Shown piece by piece: positions 27,643 through 36,101 of a DNA stretch of 64,000 bases (the stretch's first letter is position 1; every line of letters begins with the position of its first letter). Both the position numbers and the translations under genes were made by a program. The DNA is from Novosphingobium barchaimii LL02 (lineage in GTDB: Bacteria > Pseudomonadota > Alphaproteobacteria > Sphingomonadales > Sphingomonadaceae), in the NCBI RefSeq assembly GCF_001046635.1, contig NZ_KQ130452.1, positions 296,663 to 360,662 on the forward strand, in the 5' to 3' direction. The notes under the pieces are model-generated. The model ran no database searches. It was not told the origin of the DNA and saw nothing but the letters and a program-made list of their open reading frames with translations.

Positions 27643-28740
27643 TCAGCCCGATTTCACCGATGCCATGATATCGGCCACGCTGGTCGGTTTCACACCGCGC
27701 TTTTCAAGGTGCGTGAACAGAGCGCGCCACCAGTCGTAAAGCGCGTCGAGGTCCGCCTCGTTGCGCACGTAAGGGGTATGGCCCGGTGCCAGCGAGGGGC
27801 TGTGGAATGAAAACACCAGCACAGGCAGGCCTTCGTCGATGGCGATATCGACGCCGCGCAGGGCTTCTTCTGTCGTAATCCCCTCGGGCGTCAGCGGGAT
27901 GCGTTCGAGCAGGCCCACTCGGGCAAGCACGCCGCGCACCTGCGGCGCACGCCAGAGGTGAGGGTAGATCACATTGCCGACCTGGCGCAGCGGTCCCCAG
28001 TAGACCGTCGTCAGCGGCAGTTCGAGCAGGCTTTGCTCGGCATCGGTCCAGTAGGGGCGGAGCGGATGTTGGCGGTAGTTGGGGCCGCCGGCAGAACTGT
28101 AGTCCCAGCGCGCGCGCACCGAGGTGTCGATGGCGATTCCGCATTCGCGCAGGATTTCGGCCGTGCGTGGGCCCAGGCCATACCGGCCGGCGCGGTAGAT
28201 CTGCGGGGGAACACCGAAAGCGCTCTCGATCCGGTCGCGCAGTGTATGGAGTTTTTCGCGTTCCAGTTCGAAGGGCAGGTTGCCCGCGAAGCTGTTGAAT
28301 TCGTTCACCTCCTCGACGAAGGGCGGGCTAACCCACGGGTGCAACTGCACTCCGACTTCCGCGGTCCCGCGCGTCACTGCATCACCGATCGCCTCGGGTG
28401 CGAAGGAGGAGCAGGCGACCGGCCAGTCGATCAGGTACGAGGGCACGACCCCAAAGCCTTCACAGAACTGCTGGAACTTGCGCAGAGCCGGCACGGTGAC
28501 GACGCTGTGTTTTTCACGGTCAAGCGGAGCCGACCAGTCGAACTCCTCTTCGGTGTCGACGGTTACGATGAAGCGCTGCCCGAAGTCCTTGCCGAACGAG
28601 GCAAAGGCATTCTGGCCTGGCGGCTCCAGGAGATTGGGTCCCGGCAAAAAACTTTCCCCTCTGCGGGTCGCATCCGTCAGGCTGACAGGGTCTGGTAGTG
28701 CTTTAGGGCGAAAAGGTTGCCGAAGTGCTATTGTCCGCAT
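27643..28740 (-). CDS. Polysaccharide deacetylase family protein (WalW-like)
   Basis: A 365-residue protein with the deacetylase-type (beta/alpha) fold: RFIVTVDTEEEFDWS near residue 60 provides the aspartate motif, VGVQLHPWVSPPF a His-containing motif, YRAGRYGLGPRTAEILRECG the conserved Arg block, and LVFSFHSPSLAPG a late His. Members remove acetyl groups from GlcNAc polymers or related glycans; the substrate is not known here. Its first 38 bases overlap the end of the histidine kinase gene upstream, implying one transcript with coupled translation. Confidence 0.8.
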   Translation of the reverse strand: MRTIALRQPFRPKALPDPVSLTDATRRGESFLPGPNLLEPPGQNAFASFGKDFGQRFIVTVDTEEEFDWSAPLDREKHSVVTVPALRKFQQFCEGFGVVPSYLIDWPVACSSFAPEAIGDAVTRGTAEVGVQLHPWVSPPFVEEVNEFNSFAGNLPFELEREKLHTLRDRIESAFGVPPQIYRAGRYGLGPRTAEILRECGIAIDTSVRARWDYSSAGGPNYRQHPLRPYWTDAEQSLLELPLTTVYWGPLRQVGNVIYPHLWRAPQVRGVLARVGLLERIPLTPEGITTEEALRGVDIAIDEGLPVLVFSFHSPSLAPGHTPYVRNEADLDALYDWWRALFTHLEKRGVKPTSVADIMASVKSG

Positions 28741-30655
28741 TTACAGTGGTCAAGGCAGGCAAGGACAGGTGCAACGCATTGTCGATGCGCTGTAGCATAC
28801 CCCCGGCCGCAGCAGCTTCTGCCACGGCGAGACGCAAGGTGAAGCCGATCCCGAACATGCCGGTGGCAAGCGATTGCCCGCGCTCCCCGGCGACCGCCTC
28901 GAACAGCGTATCGGGATCGCGCGCGGCCAATACGGACGGCAAAGCGACCGTTATGCACGCCATGCCCGCGCCGGAAGACCAGCCCAGTTCGAGTGCTTCG
29001 CCCGGCGCGGTGGAACTGGCCAGCGCGGCGAACAGACGCCAGATCAGCCGTTCCACTTCGGCGCGGGCGACCCGCACGGGCAGGCTGGCGGCGGACGGGT
29101 CGGAGGCGAGCGCGAAGCTGCTGCCGCGCGGTTCGGTCCAGGTGCGCAGCCGCACCACTGTCTGGGCAAGGACGCGGGCAAGGTCGCACTCACCCTCGTC
29201 TAGCGGCAGTGCGCCGGTTTCCAGCTTCACCAGCCGGTCCAACTCCTCGAAACCGGCGAGAATATGGGCGCAGTCTCCTGCGATGGCGGCGGCCAGCGCG
29301 CGGTATTCGTGCGGGGCGGGGCCGTAGAGCTGCTGCTGGATGATCTCGGCGGCAACCTGAATGGCATTCGCAGGCGTACGCAGTTCGTGCAGCACTTCGC
29401 GCATGCGGTCGGCTTCGGCGGTGTCCGCGGCGGGCGCCGAGGGCGGAGCCATAGGCGGGGAAGGGCGGCGCAGGCGGCCGCAATAGCCAATGAAACCACC
29501 GCCCTCGAACCGGGCGATGGCATCGACCTGCCAAGTGCCGCTGACCGCCGGGGCACCTGCTACTGCAATGCGCACCGCGCGCAGCGGCAGGCGCTGGCGC
29601 ATGGCGACGGCAAGATCCTGCGTATTTGCACCCCCGTCCTGCGCGGCGGGCAAGCTGAGGCCGATTACCGAGGACGCATAGGGGCCGTCCGCCCAGGCGA
29701 TCCGCCCGTGCACGTCCGTGGTAAAATCGATCGCCAGCGCCAGCCGCACGGTGATGGGCGCGGTATCGCCCAGCGGCAGGCGCGGTGCGTTAGCGTCGGC
29801 ATTGGCGCTTGCACCCACGGCGCCCTGCATCGCGCGGGCCTTGCGGAATTCCTCGATGCGCCGGACGATGGCGCCGATCCCGGCCTCACCGGAATTTGCC
29901 CCGCCGGACCGGCCATCGCCTGAATGGTCCGCATTGGCGGCTTTTAGCTGCAGGTCCTTGTGCTGCTGGGCCGCGCGGGCCTTGGCCCAGTCGCTGAGCG
30001 AGGTGGGCGCGGGCGGCGCGGTGTCCATGCCCAGCAGCTCCAGCACGTCGTCCGACATGTCCTGATCGACGGCGATATTGCCGGTCGGGGCATTGAAGGA
30101 TGCGCGAGGTTCTTCAGGAAGCGGCGCTTCGGGGTCAGGCTCGAACTCGAGGTCGGGGGCTGAAACGAAGTCCGGTACGGCGGCTGTAGCTACAGCGTCA
30201 TCTTCGTAAGTGGCGGGCGGCAGAGCACGGTCGCCCACGCCCAGCCGTTCCAGCAGCGCCTCGACGCGAGGCGGCAGGTCTCGGCGGTGACGCAAGATAC
30301 CGCGCGCGCGCACGGGCAGGGCGGGGATCAGTGCCAGCCAGTCCTCATCATCCAGCCGAGCGGCGCGAATCGCAGCGCAGGCGACGTCGGGTTCAGCCTG
30401 AGCCAACCATGCCAGCAGGCGCGGGTTGGTCATCGCCTGAAGCGGTGCGCGCAGCAGGCGGGCACGGTCTGCGGTCGGGATCTGGCGGCCCAGCTCCTGT
30501 AGCCGCGTGAAGCCCGCATCCACGGTTTCGCTGGGTTCACGGGCGTTCGGGGCCCGGCCGAGAATATCGACGAGCTGCCTGAACTGGATACGCGCCAAGC
30601 CATCCCCAGAGGGCGGCAGGCGCAGAACCGTGGCAAGGCGATCGTCGAAATGCAT
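28703..30655 (-). CDS. Sensor histidine kinase-like protein with degenerate ATP-binding domain
   Basis: A 650-residue soluble protein. A helical N-terminal region (about 1-140) is followed by an acidic Pro-rich linker, a PAS-like segment (about 300-395, with VHGRIAWADGPYASSVIGLS) and a clear HisKA dimerisation helix with phospho-acceptor His423 (VLHELRTPANAIQVAAEII). In the C-terminal ATPase region the N-box asparagine is not seen (ERLIWRLFAAL), and I find no DxGxG; only a late GMFGIGFTLRLAVAEA resembles the G2 box. It may therefore not be an active kinase. It is translationally coupled to the deacetylase. No response regulator is adjacent. Confidence 0.78.
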   Translation of the reverse strand: MHFDDRLATVLRLPPSGDGLARIQFRQLVDILGRAPNAREPSETVDAGFTRLQELGRQIPTADRARLLRAPLQAMTNPRLLAWLAQAEPDVACAAIRAARLDDEDWLALIPALPVRARGILRHRRDLPPRVEALLERLGVGDRALPPATYEDDAVATAAVPDFVSAPDLEFEPDPEAPLPEEPRASFNAPTGNIAVDQDMSDDVLELLGMDTAPPAPTSLSDWAKARAAQQHKDLQLKAANADHSGDGRSGGANSGEAGIGAIVRRIEEFRKARAMQGAVGASANADANAPRLPLGDTAPITVRLALAIDFTTDVHGRIAWADGPYASSVIGLSLPAAQDGGANTQDLAVAMRQRLPLRAVRIAVAGAPAVSGTWQVDAIARFEGGGFIGYCGRLRRPSPPMAPPSAPAADTAEADRMREVLHELRTPANAIQVAAEIIQQQLYGPAPHEYRALAAAIAGDCAHILAGFEELDRLVKLETGALPLDEGECDLARVLAQTVVRLRTWTEPRGSSFALASDPSAASLPVRVARAEVERLIWRLFAALASSTAPGEALELGWSSGAGMACITVALPSVLAARDPDTLFEAVAGERGQSLATGMFGIGFTLRLAVAEAAAAGGMLQRIDNALHLSLPALTTVNADNSTSATFSP

Positions 30656-30909
30656 TCAGTCTCCGGCGGTGCTGCCGTCATGGCAGACCAGTCCTTATGG
30701 GCCTCTATGTTTACTATAAGGAAAACAACAGGGGGAGACCCTCCTAGCAAACCCGTGGGGGAGAGGAAGAGGCCAGTTCGGCACAGCATAGCAGGCGTTG
30801 CAAAGCGGGACGATTACGCTATGGCATAATAATATTACGGCGCACTGGCCTTTTCGATGTGTAAGTTGCAACGCGGTGATGCCAAAGCACTCCGCCGGGG
30901 AAAATTCGA

Positions 30910-31374
30910 ATGATCAATCTCGATGAAATCGATCGCCGCCTGCTTGCCGAGCTGCAGGCCGAAGGTCGGATCACGAATGTCGAGCTGGCCCAGCGCGTGG
31001 GGCTGACAGCGCCGCCGTGCCTGCGCCGCGTGCGTAGCCTTGAGGAAGCGGGCGTGATTCAAGGCTATCACGCCGATCTTGATGCGTCGAAGCTGGGCTT
31101 CACGATCACCGTCTTCGCACTTGTCAGCCTCAAGAGCCAGGCCGAGGAATCGCTGCGCGCCTTCGAGGACCATATGAAGGGTCTGCCCGAAGTGCGCGAG
31201 TGCCACATGCTGAACGGCGAGATCGACTTTATACTGAAGATCGTCAGCCGCGACCTGCAGAGCTTCCAGGAATTCCTCACCAGCAAGCTCACGCCAGCGC
31301 CCAACGTGGATAGCGTGAAAACCTCGCTGACGATCCGTACCGCGAAGAATATTCCGGGCGTGCCGCTAGGCTGA
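30910..31374 (+). CDS. Lrp/AsnC family transcriptional regulator
   Basis: A 154-residue protein with an N-terminal winged HTH (LDEIDRRLLAELQAEGRITN, ELAQRVGLTAPPCLRRVRSL) and a C-terminal RAM/AsnC ligand-binding domain (about 65-150, with VRECHMLNGEIDFILKIVSR). Lrp-type proteins form octamers and respond to amino acids. The nearest similarity is to Lrp-like regulators of leucine or other amino-acid metabolism; the ligand is not known. It is divergent from the kinase operon across 254 bases, which show no other gene, and is 13 bases upstream of a small membrane-anchored protein. Confidence 0.93.
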   Translation: MINLDEIDRRLLAELQAEGRITNVELAQRVGLTAPPCLRRVRSLEEAGVIQGYHADLDASKLGFTITVFALVSLKSQAEESLRAFEDHMKGLPEVRECHMLNGEIDFILKIVSRDLQSFQEFLTSKLTPAPNVDSVKTSLTIRTAKNIPGVPLG

Positions 31375-31387
31375 ACAAGTGGCGGCC

Positions 31388-31909
31388 ATGACGAAATCCT
31401 CGCGGCGGTCGGTGCTGGTTGCGGTTGTCGCCGCATTGCTGGCGGCGAATGCCTGGTGGTTCTTCCTGCGCGCGCCGGAACCGCAGACTCCTGTGTTCGA
31501 GCTGGGCAGTACCGGCGGCCTGACGGTGAACGTCGATGCCGCCGCCGCAGCGTCCGCGCCTTTGTTCGACCCGGTTCGCGATGGCTGGACGGTCGGCGCT
31601 GCCGCCGTCCAGGATTTGTCTTCGAGAGTACGCAGTTCGGCACCCGTCGATACCGCTCCCGTCGTTAGTTTCCTGACGGCGCGCTTGGCTGACGATGCCA
31701 ATTCGGAGCAGGTGCGCCGTGCTTTGCTGAGCCTCGTGCGCCAGCGGATATGTTTCGTGGCGCTGGTGGATCAGGCGGCCCTGCCGAAAGGCGGCGGATA
31801 CGCCGCCACTCCGGTTCACCGTATCGTCTCCGTGCGTGGAAACGATGGTGAAGTGGTCGGCTGCGCGCCGCCTCAGAACCCTGCCGCGGCTTCCAAGGCC
31901 ACTATATAG
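31388..31909 (+). CDS. Hypothetical membrane-anchored protein
   Basis: A 173-residue protein from the ATG at 31388 (a GTG three codons earlier is also open). An N-terminal membrane segment (about residues 8-26) anchors a periplasmic domain of about 145 residues, with two Cys (RQRICFVALV and VVGCAPP) that could form a disulfide. I do not recognise the family. It follows the Lrp gene by 13 bases and its last 37 bases overlap the convergent aroQ. Confidence 0.6.
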   Translation: MTKSSRRSVLVAVVAALLAANAWWFFLRAPEPQTPVFELGSTGGLTVNVDAAAAASAPLFDPVRDGWTVGAAAVQDLSSRVRSSAPVDTAPVVSFLTARLADDANSEQVRRALLSLVRQRICFVALVDQAALPKGGGYAATPVHRIVSVRGNDGEVVGCAPPQNPAAASKATI

Positions 31910-32310
31910 CTCTGCGCACCAAAACCGGCGACGGTGCCCTTTGCACCCATGCCGACCCAGGACTTGTGGCGAAATTCCTCGCGCGTGTGCGGGTTCGAGA
32001 GGTGGACCTCAATGACCGGCACCTTGATCGAACGGATCGCATCCAGCAGCGCGATTGAGGTATGGGTATAGGCGCCGGCGTTGAGTAGCACCGCGTGGGC
32101 GCCGCCGTCCTGCGCTTCATGGAGCCAGTCGACCAGCGCGCCTTCGTGGTTGGACTGGCGCATGTCGATGGTCATGCCGAGCGCCTCACCCCGCGCGGCC
32201 AGCATCGCGCCGATATCGTCCAGCGTCTGCGAACCGTAGATTTCGGGTTCGCGTTTGCCCAGCCGATTGAGGTTGGGGCCGTTGAGCACATAGACCAGCT
32301 TATTCGCCAT
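31873..32310 (-). CDS. aroQ: Type II 3-dehydroquinate dehydratase
   Basis: A 145-residue enzyme of the flavodoxin-like class that converts 3-dehydroquinate to 3-dehydroshikimate in the shikimate pathway. All signature blocks are present: LNGPNLNRLGKREPEIYG (catalytic Arg and Tyr), QSNHEGALVDWLHEA, LNAGAYTHTSIALLDA and EVHLSNPHTREEFRHKSW. The length matches the family. The gene is separate from aroK/aroB, which lie at 56-58 kb. A GGGAA site precedes the ATG. Confidence 0.97.
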   Translation of the reverse strand: MANKLVYVLNGPNLNRLGKREPEIYGSQTLDDIGAMLAARGEALGMTIDMRQSNHEGALVDWLHEAQDGGAHAVLLNAGAYTHTSIALLDAIRSIKVPVIEVHLSNPHTREEFRHKSWVGMGAKGTVAGFGAQSYIVALEAAAGF

Positions 32311-32396
32311 CGCTTGGAAATTCCCGTGATCGTCAGGCGCCGAGCTTTAGCGGGGCGACCGGCGGGCGCAAGTCGCCTCAGGCCGGGCCGCCGCTG

Positions 32397-32732
32397 TCAT
32401 TGCGGGTTGGGCAGGGGCGGGCCCGGCGGCATGTCTGCCGCGGGGGCAGGCGCCGCCTCGGGCGCTTCGGGGGCGGGACCGCCCAGGTCCTCGTCCGGTG
32501 CGCTGTCCTCGGAGCCGCCATCGCCCGCGTAGAAGGCGGCGAGCGACTGGTCGTTGTCCTTCAGGCGCGCGGCGGACGCCTCTTGCTTGGCCTTAAGGGC
32601 GGCGGATTCTTCCGCTGCCGTGGCCTGGGCCTGAGCGAGCTGCTTTTCCAGTTCGTCCTCGCGTGAGGAACCGCAGGCTGCGAGGGCAACGGGGAGGCAA
32701 AGAGCGGCAAGCCGCGCGGTCATGCGAAACAC
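32397..32732 (-). CDS. Small hypothetical lipoprotein
   Basis: A 111-residue protein with a lipoprotein signal peptide and lipobox LAAC (Cys20). After it come a short coiled-coil segment rich in Glu, Lys, Gln and Ala (about 27-65) and an acidic Pro/Ala-rich tail. It is probably attached to a membrane facing the periplasm. The GTG start at 32732 has AGGAG 7 bases upstream; an ATG three codons later is less well placed. The function is unknown. Confidence 0.6.
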   Translation of the reverse strand: MFRMTARLAALCLPVALAACGSSREDELEKQLAQAQATAAEESAALKAKQEASAARLKDNDQSLAAFYAGDGGSEDSAPDEDLGGPAPEAPEAAPAPAADMPPGPPLPNPQ

Positions 32733-32799
32733 TCGAACGCTCCTGGGTGGTGCGGGTGGGATTGGTCCTTGCCTTTAACACGCGATGGTTAGCGTTTGC

Positions 32800-33213
32800 T
32801 TAGCGGTCGGACCCGCGGGTCTTGCCCCACTGCCGCATCGCCGAATACCCGAGGTAGCCGGTTCCGAACAAGGCATAGAGCGGCTCTGGAATGCCGTTAA
32901 GGTAGGCGCTCATGCTTTCGCCAATAGCGCGGGCGGTGCCGGGGCTGAGTGCACCGATCATACCCATCGGCAATGCCCAGAGAATCATGACATAGATGAC
33001 GTAGAGAAAACTCGGCCGTGCGCGGCTGGTCCAGGGATCAGCGGAGTTGGCCTCGGCGACGATGGCCGAGAGGCTGGCCTGCAACATTTCCAGTTCCTGC
33101 GAACTCTCCAGCTTGAGCAGTTCCAGCTTGGCGCGGTCGCGCGCTTCAGGGTCGGGGACGACCTTGTCGATAATGCGGGTGATGGGGCCGAGCAGCGAAT
33201 CGAGCAAAGCCAT
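32800..33213 (-). CDS. Three-TM holin-like protein (GTA holin family)
   Basis: A 137-residue protein that begins MALLDSLLGPITRIIDKVV, carries an amphipathic Glu/Leu-rich helix (about 22-53), then the motif TSRARPSFLYVIYVMILWAL and two or three membrane segments, ending in LYALFGTGYLGYSAMRQWGK. The layout and the 'RP..(Y/G)' start of the first membrane segment fit the three-TM holin family associated with gene-transfer-agent and phage release. In such systems the holin releases an endolysin. Here no phage, GTA or lysin gene is adjacent. An AAGGAC site supports the start. Confidence 0.65.
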   Translation of the reverse strand: MALLDSLLGPITRIIDKVVPDPEARDRAKLELLKLESSQELEMLQASLSAIVAEANSADPWTSRARPSFLYVIYVMILWALPMGMIGALSPGTARAIGESMSAYLNGIPEPLYALFGTGYLGYSAMRQWGKTRGSDR

Positions 33214-33324
33214 GAGCGAGTCCTTTTTGGATAACTCGCCACAAAATAACCATATCGGTTCGTGTAGGAAAACGGTTTCTGGCCGCTGATGCTGCCGTGC
33301 GTATCAGAGGCTATTCAGGAGCAA

Positions 33325-33540
33325 TCAGACATCAGCCGGTATGGGGCGCCCCAGGTAACTGGTATCTCCGCGCTTGCGCGCTTCCCAGGCGTTCGTGCGT
33401 TCGCGGGCGTACGTCTTTTGGACACGAACCCTGCTGATGCCATACCGCTCAGCAAGCTCGCCGAAGGTGGCGCCATCGATAACGGCAATGTATATTGCGG
33501 CATTGCGCTCGTTCGTGGAACCTGGATTTTCTGGGGCCAT
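33325..33540 (-). CDS. Small helix-turn-helix protein
   Basis: A 71-residue protein read from the ATG at 33540; the open frame extends upstream into the tRNA-Pro gene but those residues are not expected to be translated. The middle segment [20 protein letters not shown] looks like a helix-turn-helix, similar in pattern to sigma region 4 or LuxR-type recognition helices. The remainder is basic. I cannot name a family. It lies between the tRNA-Pro terminator and the holin gene. Confidence 0.5.
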   Translation of the reverse strand: MAPENPGSTNERNAAIYIAVIDGATFGELAERYGISRVRVQKTYARERTNAWEARKRGDTSYLGRPIPADV

Positions 33541-33610
33541 CGGCTTGCTCACCCGTTCAAACGGCGCAGGACGCCGCGCATAGTTTGCCGCGTCGCCAGT
33601 TGCTGATACG

Positions 33611-33645
33611 AAAACGCCGTCTCCCGCACGAAGCAGGAAACGGCG
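33611..33645 (-). terminator. Terminator of tRNA-Pro(GGG)
   Basis: On the minus strand a two-part stem (CGCCGT with ACGGCG, then TCCTGC with GCGGGA) closes a TTCGT loop and is followed by TTTTCG. It lies 9 bases beyond the tRNA 3' end. Confidence 0.75.
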
Positions 33646-33653
33646 GTTTTTCT

Positions 33654-33730
33654 TGGTCGGGACGAGAGGATTCGAACCTCCGACCCCCACACCCCCAGTG
33701 TGATGCGCTACCAGGCTGCGCTACGTCCCG
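33654..33730 (-). tRNA. tRNA-Pro (GGG anticodon)
   Basis: A 77-base cloverleaf on the minus strand with encoded CCA. The acceptor CGGGACG pairs with CGTCCCG, the anticodon stem is TCACA/TGTGG and the loop CTGGGGG gives anticodon GGG. The T arm GGTTCGAATCC is normal. Confidence 0.95.
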
Positions 33731-34081
33731 ACCGGAGCGCGGCCTATAGGCAGGTCCTTTCGGATACGCAAGCGCCTCTTGCCAGGAATTTGCCGGCGCC
33801 GCTTTTTCCTGGTGCTTCGGAGCCTCCTGTTATCAGACCGGAGTTTTTCACCGCGCCTGCGGGGCGCTTGAACGTACCGCGCCACGGCCTATCTGCATGC
33901 CTGTCAGCGGGGGAAGCGCGGTGCGCGCGCGTTGCCAGCGGTGCGCTTTATTGCTACCCGCGCGCATCCGGTTGCGTCCGGTCCGGGATTTTTTCCGACG
34001 GGATGCACGGCCGGCTGGCGTGCGATTCGCTCACAGGCGCGCCGCGAAGCCGGCACGAAACAAAGAAGGCCCATCATTTCC
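33731..34081. other. 351-base gap between tRNA-Pro and yajC
   Basis: No convincing gene is seen here. It must hold the tRNA-Pro promoter on the minus strand and the yajC-secDF promoter on the plus strand. Short open frames in it lack ribosome sites and family resemblance. No clear hairpin or riboswitch pattern was recognised. Confidence 0.5.
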
Positions 34082-34417
34082 ATGCAGACCTCGATCCTCG
34101 CTCAGCTTGCCGCCGCCGCACCCGCCGGTGCGCCGCCGGCCTGGATTACGTACATGCCGTTCGTAGCCATGGCGCTGATCTTCTGGTTCCTCATCCTGCG
34201 CCCGCAGATGAAGCAGCAGAAGGAGCACAAGAATAAGCTTTCCTCGCTCAAGAAGGGCGATGAAGTGCTGACCGGCGGCGGTTTCGTCGGCAAGATCGTC
34301 AAGGTCGACGATAACTACGCCGAGATTGAACTGGCGCAGGGTGTGAAGGTCAAGGCGCTCAAGTCGACGATCGTCGACTTGATCCCGCCGGCCGGCTCCA
34401 AGCCCGCGAACGACTGA
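34082..34417 (+). CDS. yajC: Preprotein translocase accessory subunit YajC
   Basis: A 111-residue single-pass membrane protein (membrane segment about residues 24-42, FVAMALIFWFLILRPQMKQQ) with the family's cytoplasmic domain (LKKGDEVLTGGGFVGKIVKV, YAEIELAQGVKVKALKSTIV). YajC associates with SecDF and SecYEG in the inner membrane. Its first helix is preceded by an Ala-rich periplasmic stretch. It is the first gene of yajC-secD-secF; the start at 34082 matches the family, whereas longer readings do not. Confidence 0.95.
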   Translation: MQTSILAQLAAAAPAGAPPAWITYMPFVAMALIFWFLILRPQMKQQKEHKNKLSSLKKGDEVLTGGGFVGKIVKVDDNYAEIELAQGVKVKALKSTIVDLIPPAGSKPAND

Positions 34418-34477
34418 TCCGGCCGCAATTCCAGGACGCGGCAACGCCCGCGTCCCTTTGGAGAGAAGCGATAGGCA

Positions 34478-36088
34478 ATGCTTGAATTTTCCACCTGGAA
34501 GAAGGTCTGGTACTGGGGGCTGACGCTGGTCCTGTGCGCGCTGGCGCTGCCGACCTTACTGTCCGTCACCAACATCCGCTGGCCCGAAGCCATCCCGCAT
34601 CCCAAGATCAACATGGGCCTCGACCTTGCGGGCGGCTCGCGCCTCCTGCTCGAGGCGAACCGCGACCAGGTGGTCCAGCAGCGACTGGAGGGCATGGAGG
34701 ATTCGGTGCGCACCAAGCTGCGTACCGCCGAGCCGCGCATCGCCATCGGCGACGTGTCGAGCCGGGGAGGACGCCTGTCCTTCACGGTGCGCGACAGCGC
34801 GCAGGTCGACGCGGCGCGTGAAGCCATCCTTCCCCTGACCACCGGCGCGGGCCTTTCCGGCCAGCGCGACTGGGACATTCAGGTCGTCAACGGCAACCAG
34901 TTCGTCCTCGCCCCCACCACCGAAGGCATCGACCTTGCGGTAAGCAATGCGATGGAGACCGCCGTCGACGTCGTACGCAAGCGTATCGACGCTCTGGGCA
35001 CCAAGGAGCCCGATATCCGGCGCCTTGGCGGCACCCGCATCGACGTTCAGGTCCCCGGTCTGCAGGACCCTGCTGCGCTGAAGGCGCTGCTTGGTCAAAC
35101 TGCAAAGCTCGAATTCAAGCTGGTCGACGAGACCGCCGTGCCCAGCGATCTGGCGCAGGGCATCGTTCCTCCGGGCGACGAGATCGTGCCTTATGCCGAC
35201 GCCGGCGCAGCGGGCGGACAGGCTCCGCTCATCGCGGTGAAGCGCCTTGGCGGCATCAAGGGTGACGAACTTACCGATGCCAAGCAGTCCTTCGAATCCA
35301 AGACCAACCAAGCCGTTGTGTCGATCACCTTCAACCAGCAGGGCGGTGAGAAGTTCGCCCGGCTGACGACCGAGAACGTCAACAAGCGCTTCGCCATCAT
35401 CCTCGACGGAAAGGTGCTTTCCGCGCCCAGCATCAACGAACCGATCCTGGGCGGCAGCGCGCAGATTTCGGGCAGCTTCAACGTCCAGTCGGCCACGCAG
35501 CTCGCCATCGCGCTGCGATCTGGCGCACTGCCGGTCGACCTGACCGTGGTCGAGGAACGCACAGTCGGTCCCGACCTCGGCGCGGATTCGATCAACAAGG
35601 GCGTCGTCGCCATGGCCGTCGGCACCGGCCTTCTGATGATCTTCATTCTCGTCACCTACGGCCGCTTTGGCATCTATGCCAATGTCGCGCTGGTCGTGAA
35701 CCTGCTGATGATCCTTGGTGTCATGGCCGTGTTCGGCACCACGCTGACGCTGCCTGGCATCGCCGGCTTCGTGCTGACGATCGGCGCCGCGGTGGACGCC
35801 AACGTGCTGATCAACGAGCGTATCCGCGAGGAACGTCACCGAGGCCGGCGCGTCGTGCAGGCAGTGGAGATGGGCTACAAGGAAGCCAGCCGCGCGATCT
35901 TCGATGCCAACATCACCAACGTCATCGCCGCCGTCCTGATGGCCTATTTCGGTACGGGTCCGGTGCGCGGGTTCGCCATCGTCCTGCTGATCGGCATCGC
36001 GACTTCGGTCTTTACCGCCGTCACGCTGACCCGCATGTGGGTCGCCGGCTGGTTGCGCAAGGCGCGGCCCGCAGACCTGAACCTGTAA
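34478..36088 (+). CDS. secD: Protein translocase subunit SecD
   Basis: A 536-residue RND-type inner-membrane protein that, with SecF, uses the proton gradient to pull secreted proteins into the periplasm. It has one N-terminal membrane segment, the periplasmic P1 region with the signature INMGLDLAGGSRLLLEA, the P1 head, then five C-terminal membrane segments containing the SecD motif (VDANVLINERIREE) and FGTGPVRGFAIVLLIGI. The length is within the alphaproteobacterial range. It lies 60 bases after yajC and 13 bases before secF. Confidence 0.97.
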   Translation: MLEFSTWKKVWYWGLTLVLCALALPTLLSVTNIRWPEAIPHPKINMGLDLAGGSRLLLEANRDQVVQQRLEGMEDSVRTKLRTAEPRIAIGDVSSRGGRLSFTVRDSAQVDAAREAILPLTTGAGLSGQRDWDIQVVNGNQFVLAPTTEGIDLAVSNAMETAVDVVRKRIDALGTKEPDIRRLGGTRIDVQVPGLQDPAALKALLGQTAKLEFKLVDETAVPSDLAQGIVPPGDEIVPYADAGAAGGQAPLIAVKRLGGIKGDELTDAKQSFESKTNQAVVSITFNQQGGEKFARLTTENVNKRFAIILDGKVLSAPSINEPILGGSAQISGSFNVQSATQLAIALRSGALPVDLTVVEERTVGPDLGADSINKGVVAMAVGTGLLMIFILVTYGRFGIYANVALVVNLLMILGVMAVFGTTLTLPGIAGFVLTIGAAVDANVLINERIREERHRGRRVVQAVEMGYKEASRAIFDANITNVIAAVLMAYFGTGPVRGFAIVLLIGIATSVFTAVTLTRMWVAGWLRKARPADLNL

Positions 36089-36101
36089 GGGGAGAGGACA
36101 T

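Noticed and set aside
33495-33749. Plus-strand frame with [19 protein letters not shown]
   Set aside because: Antisense of tRNA-Pro(GGG).
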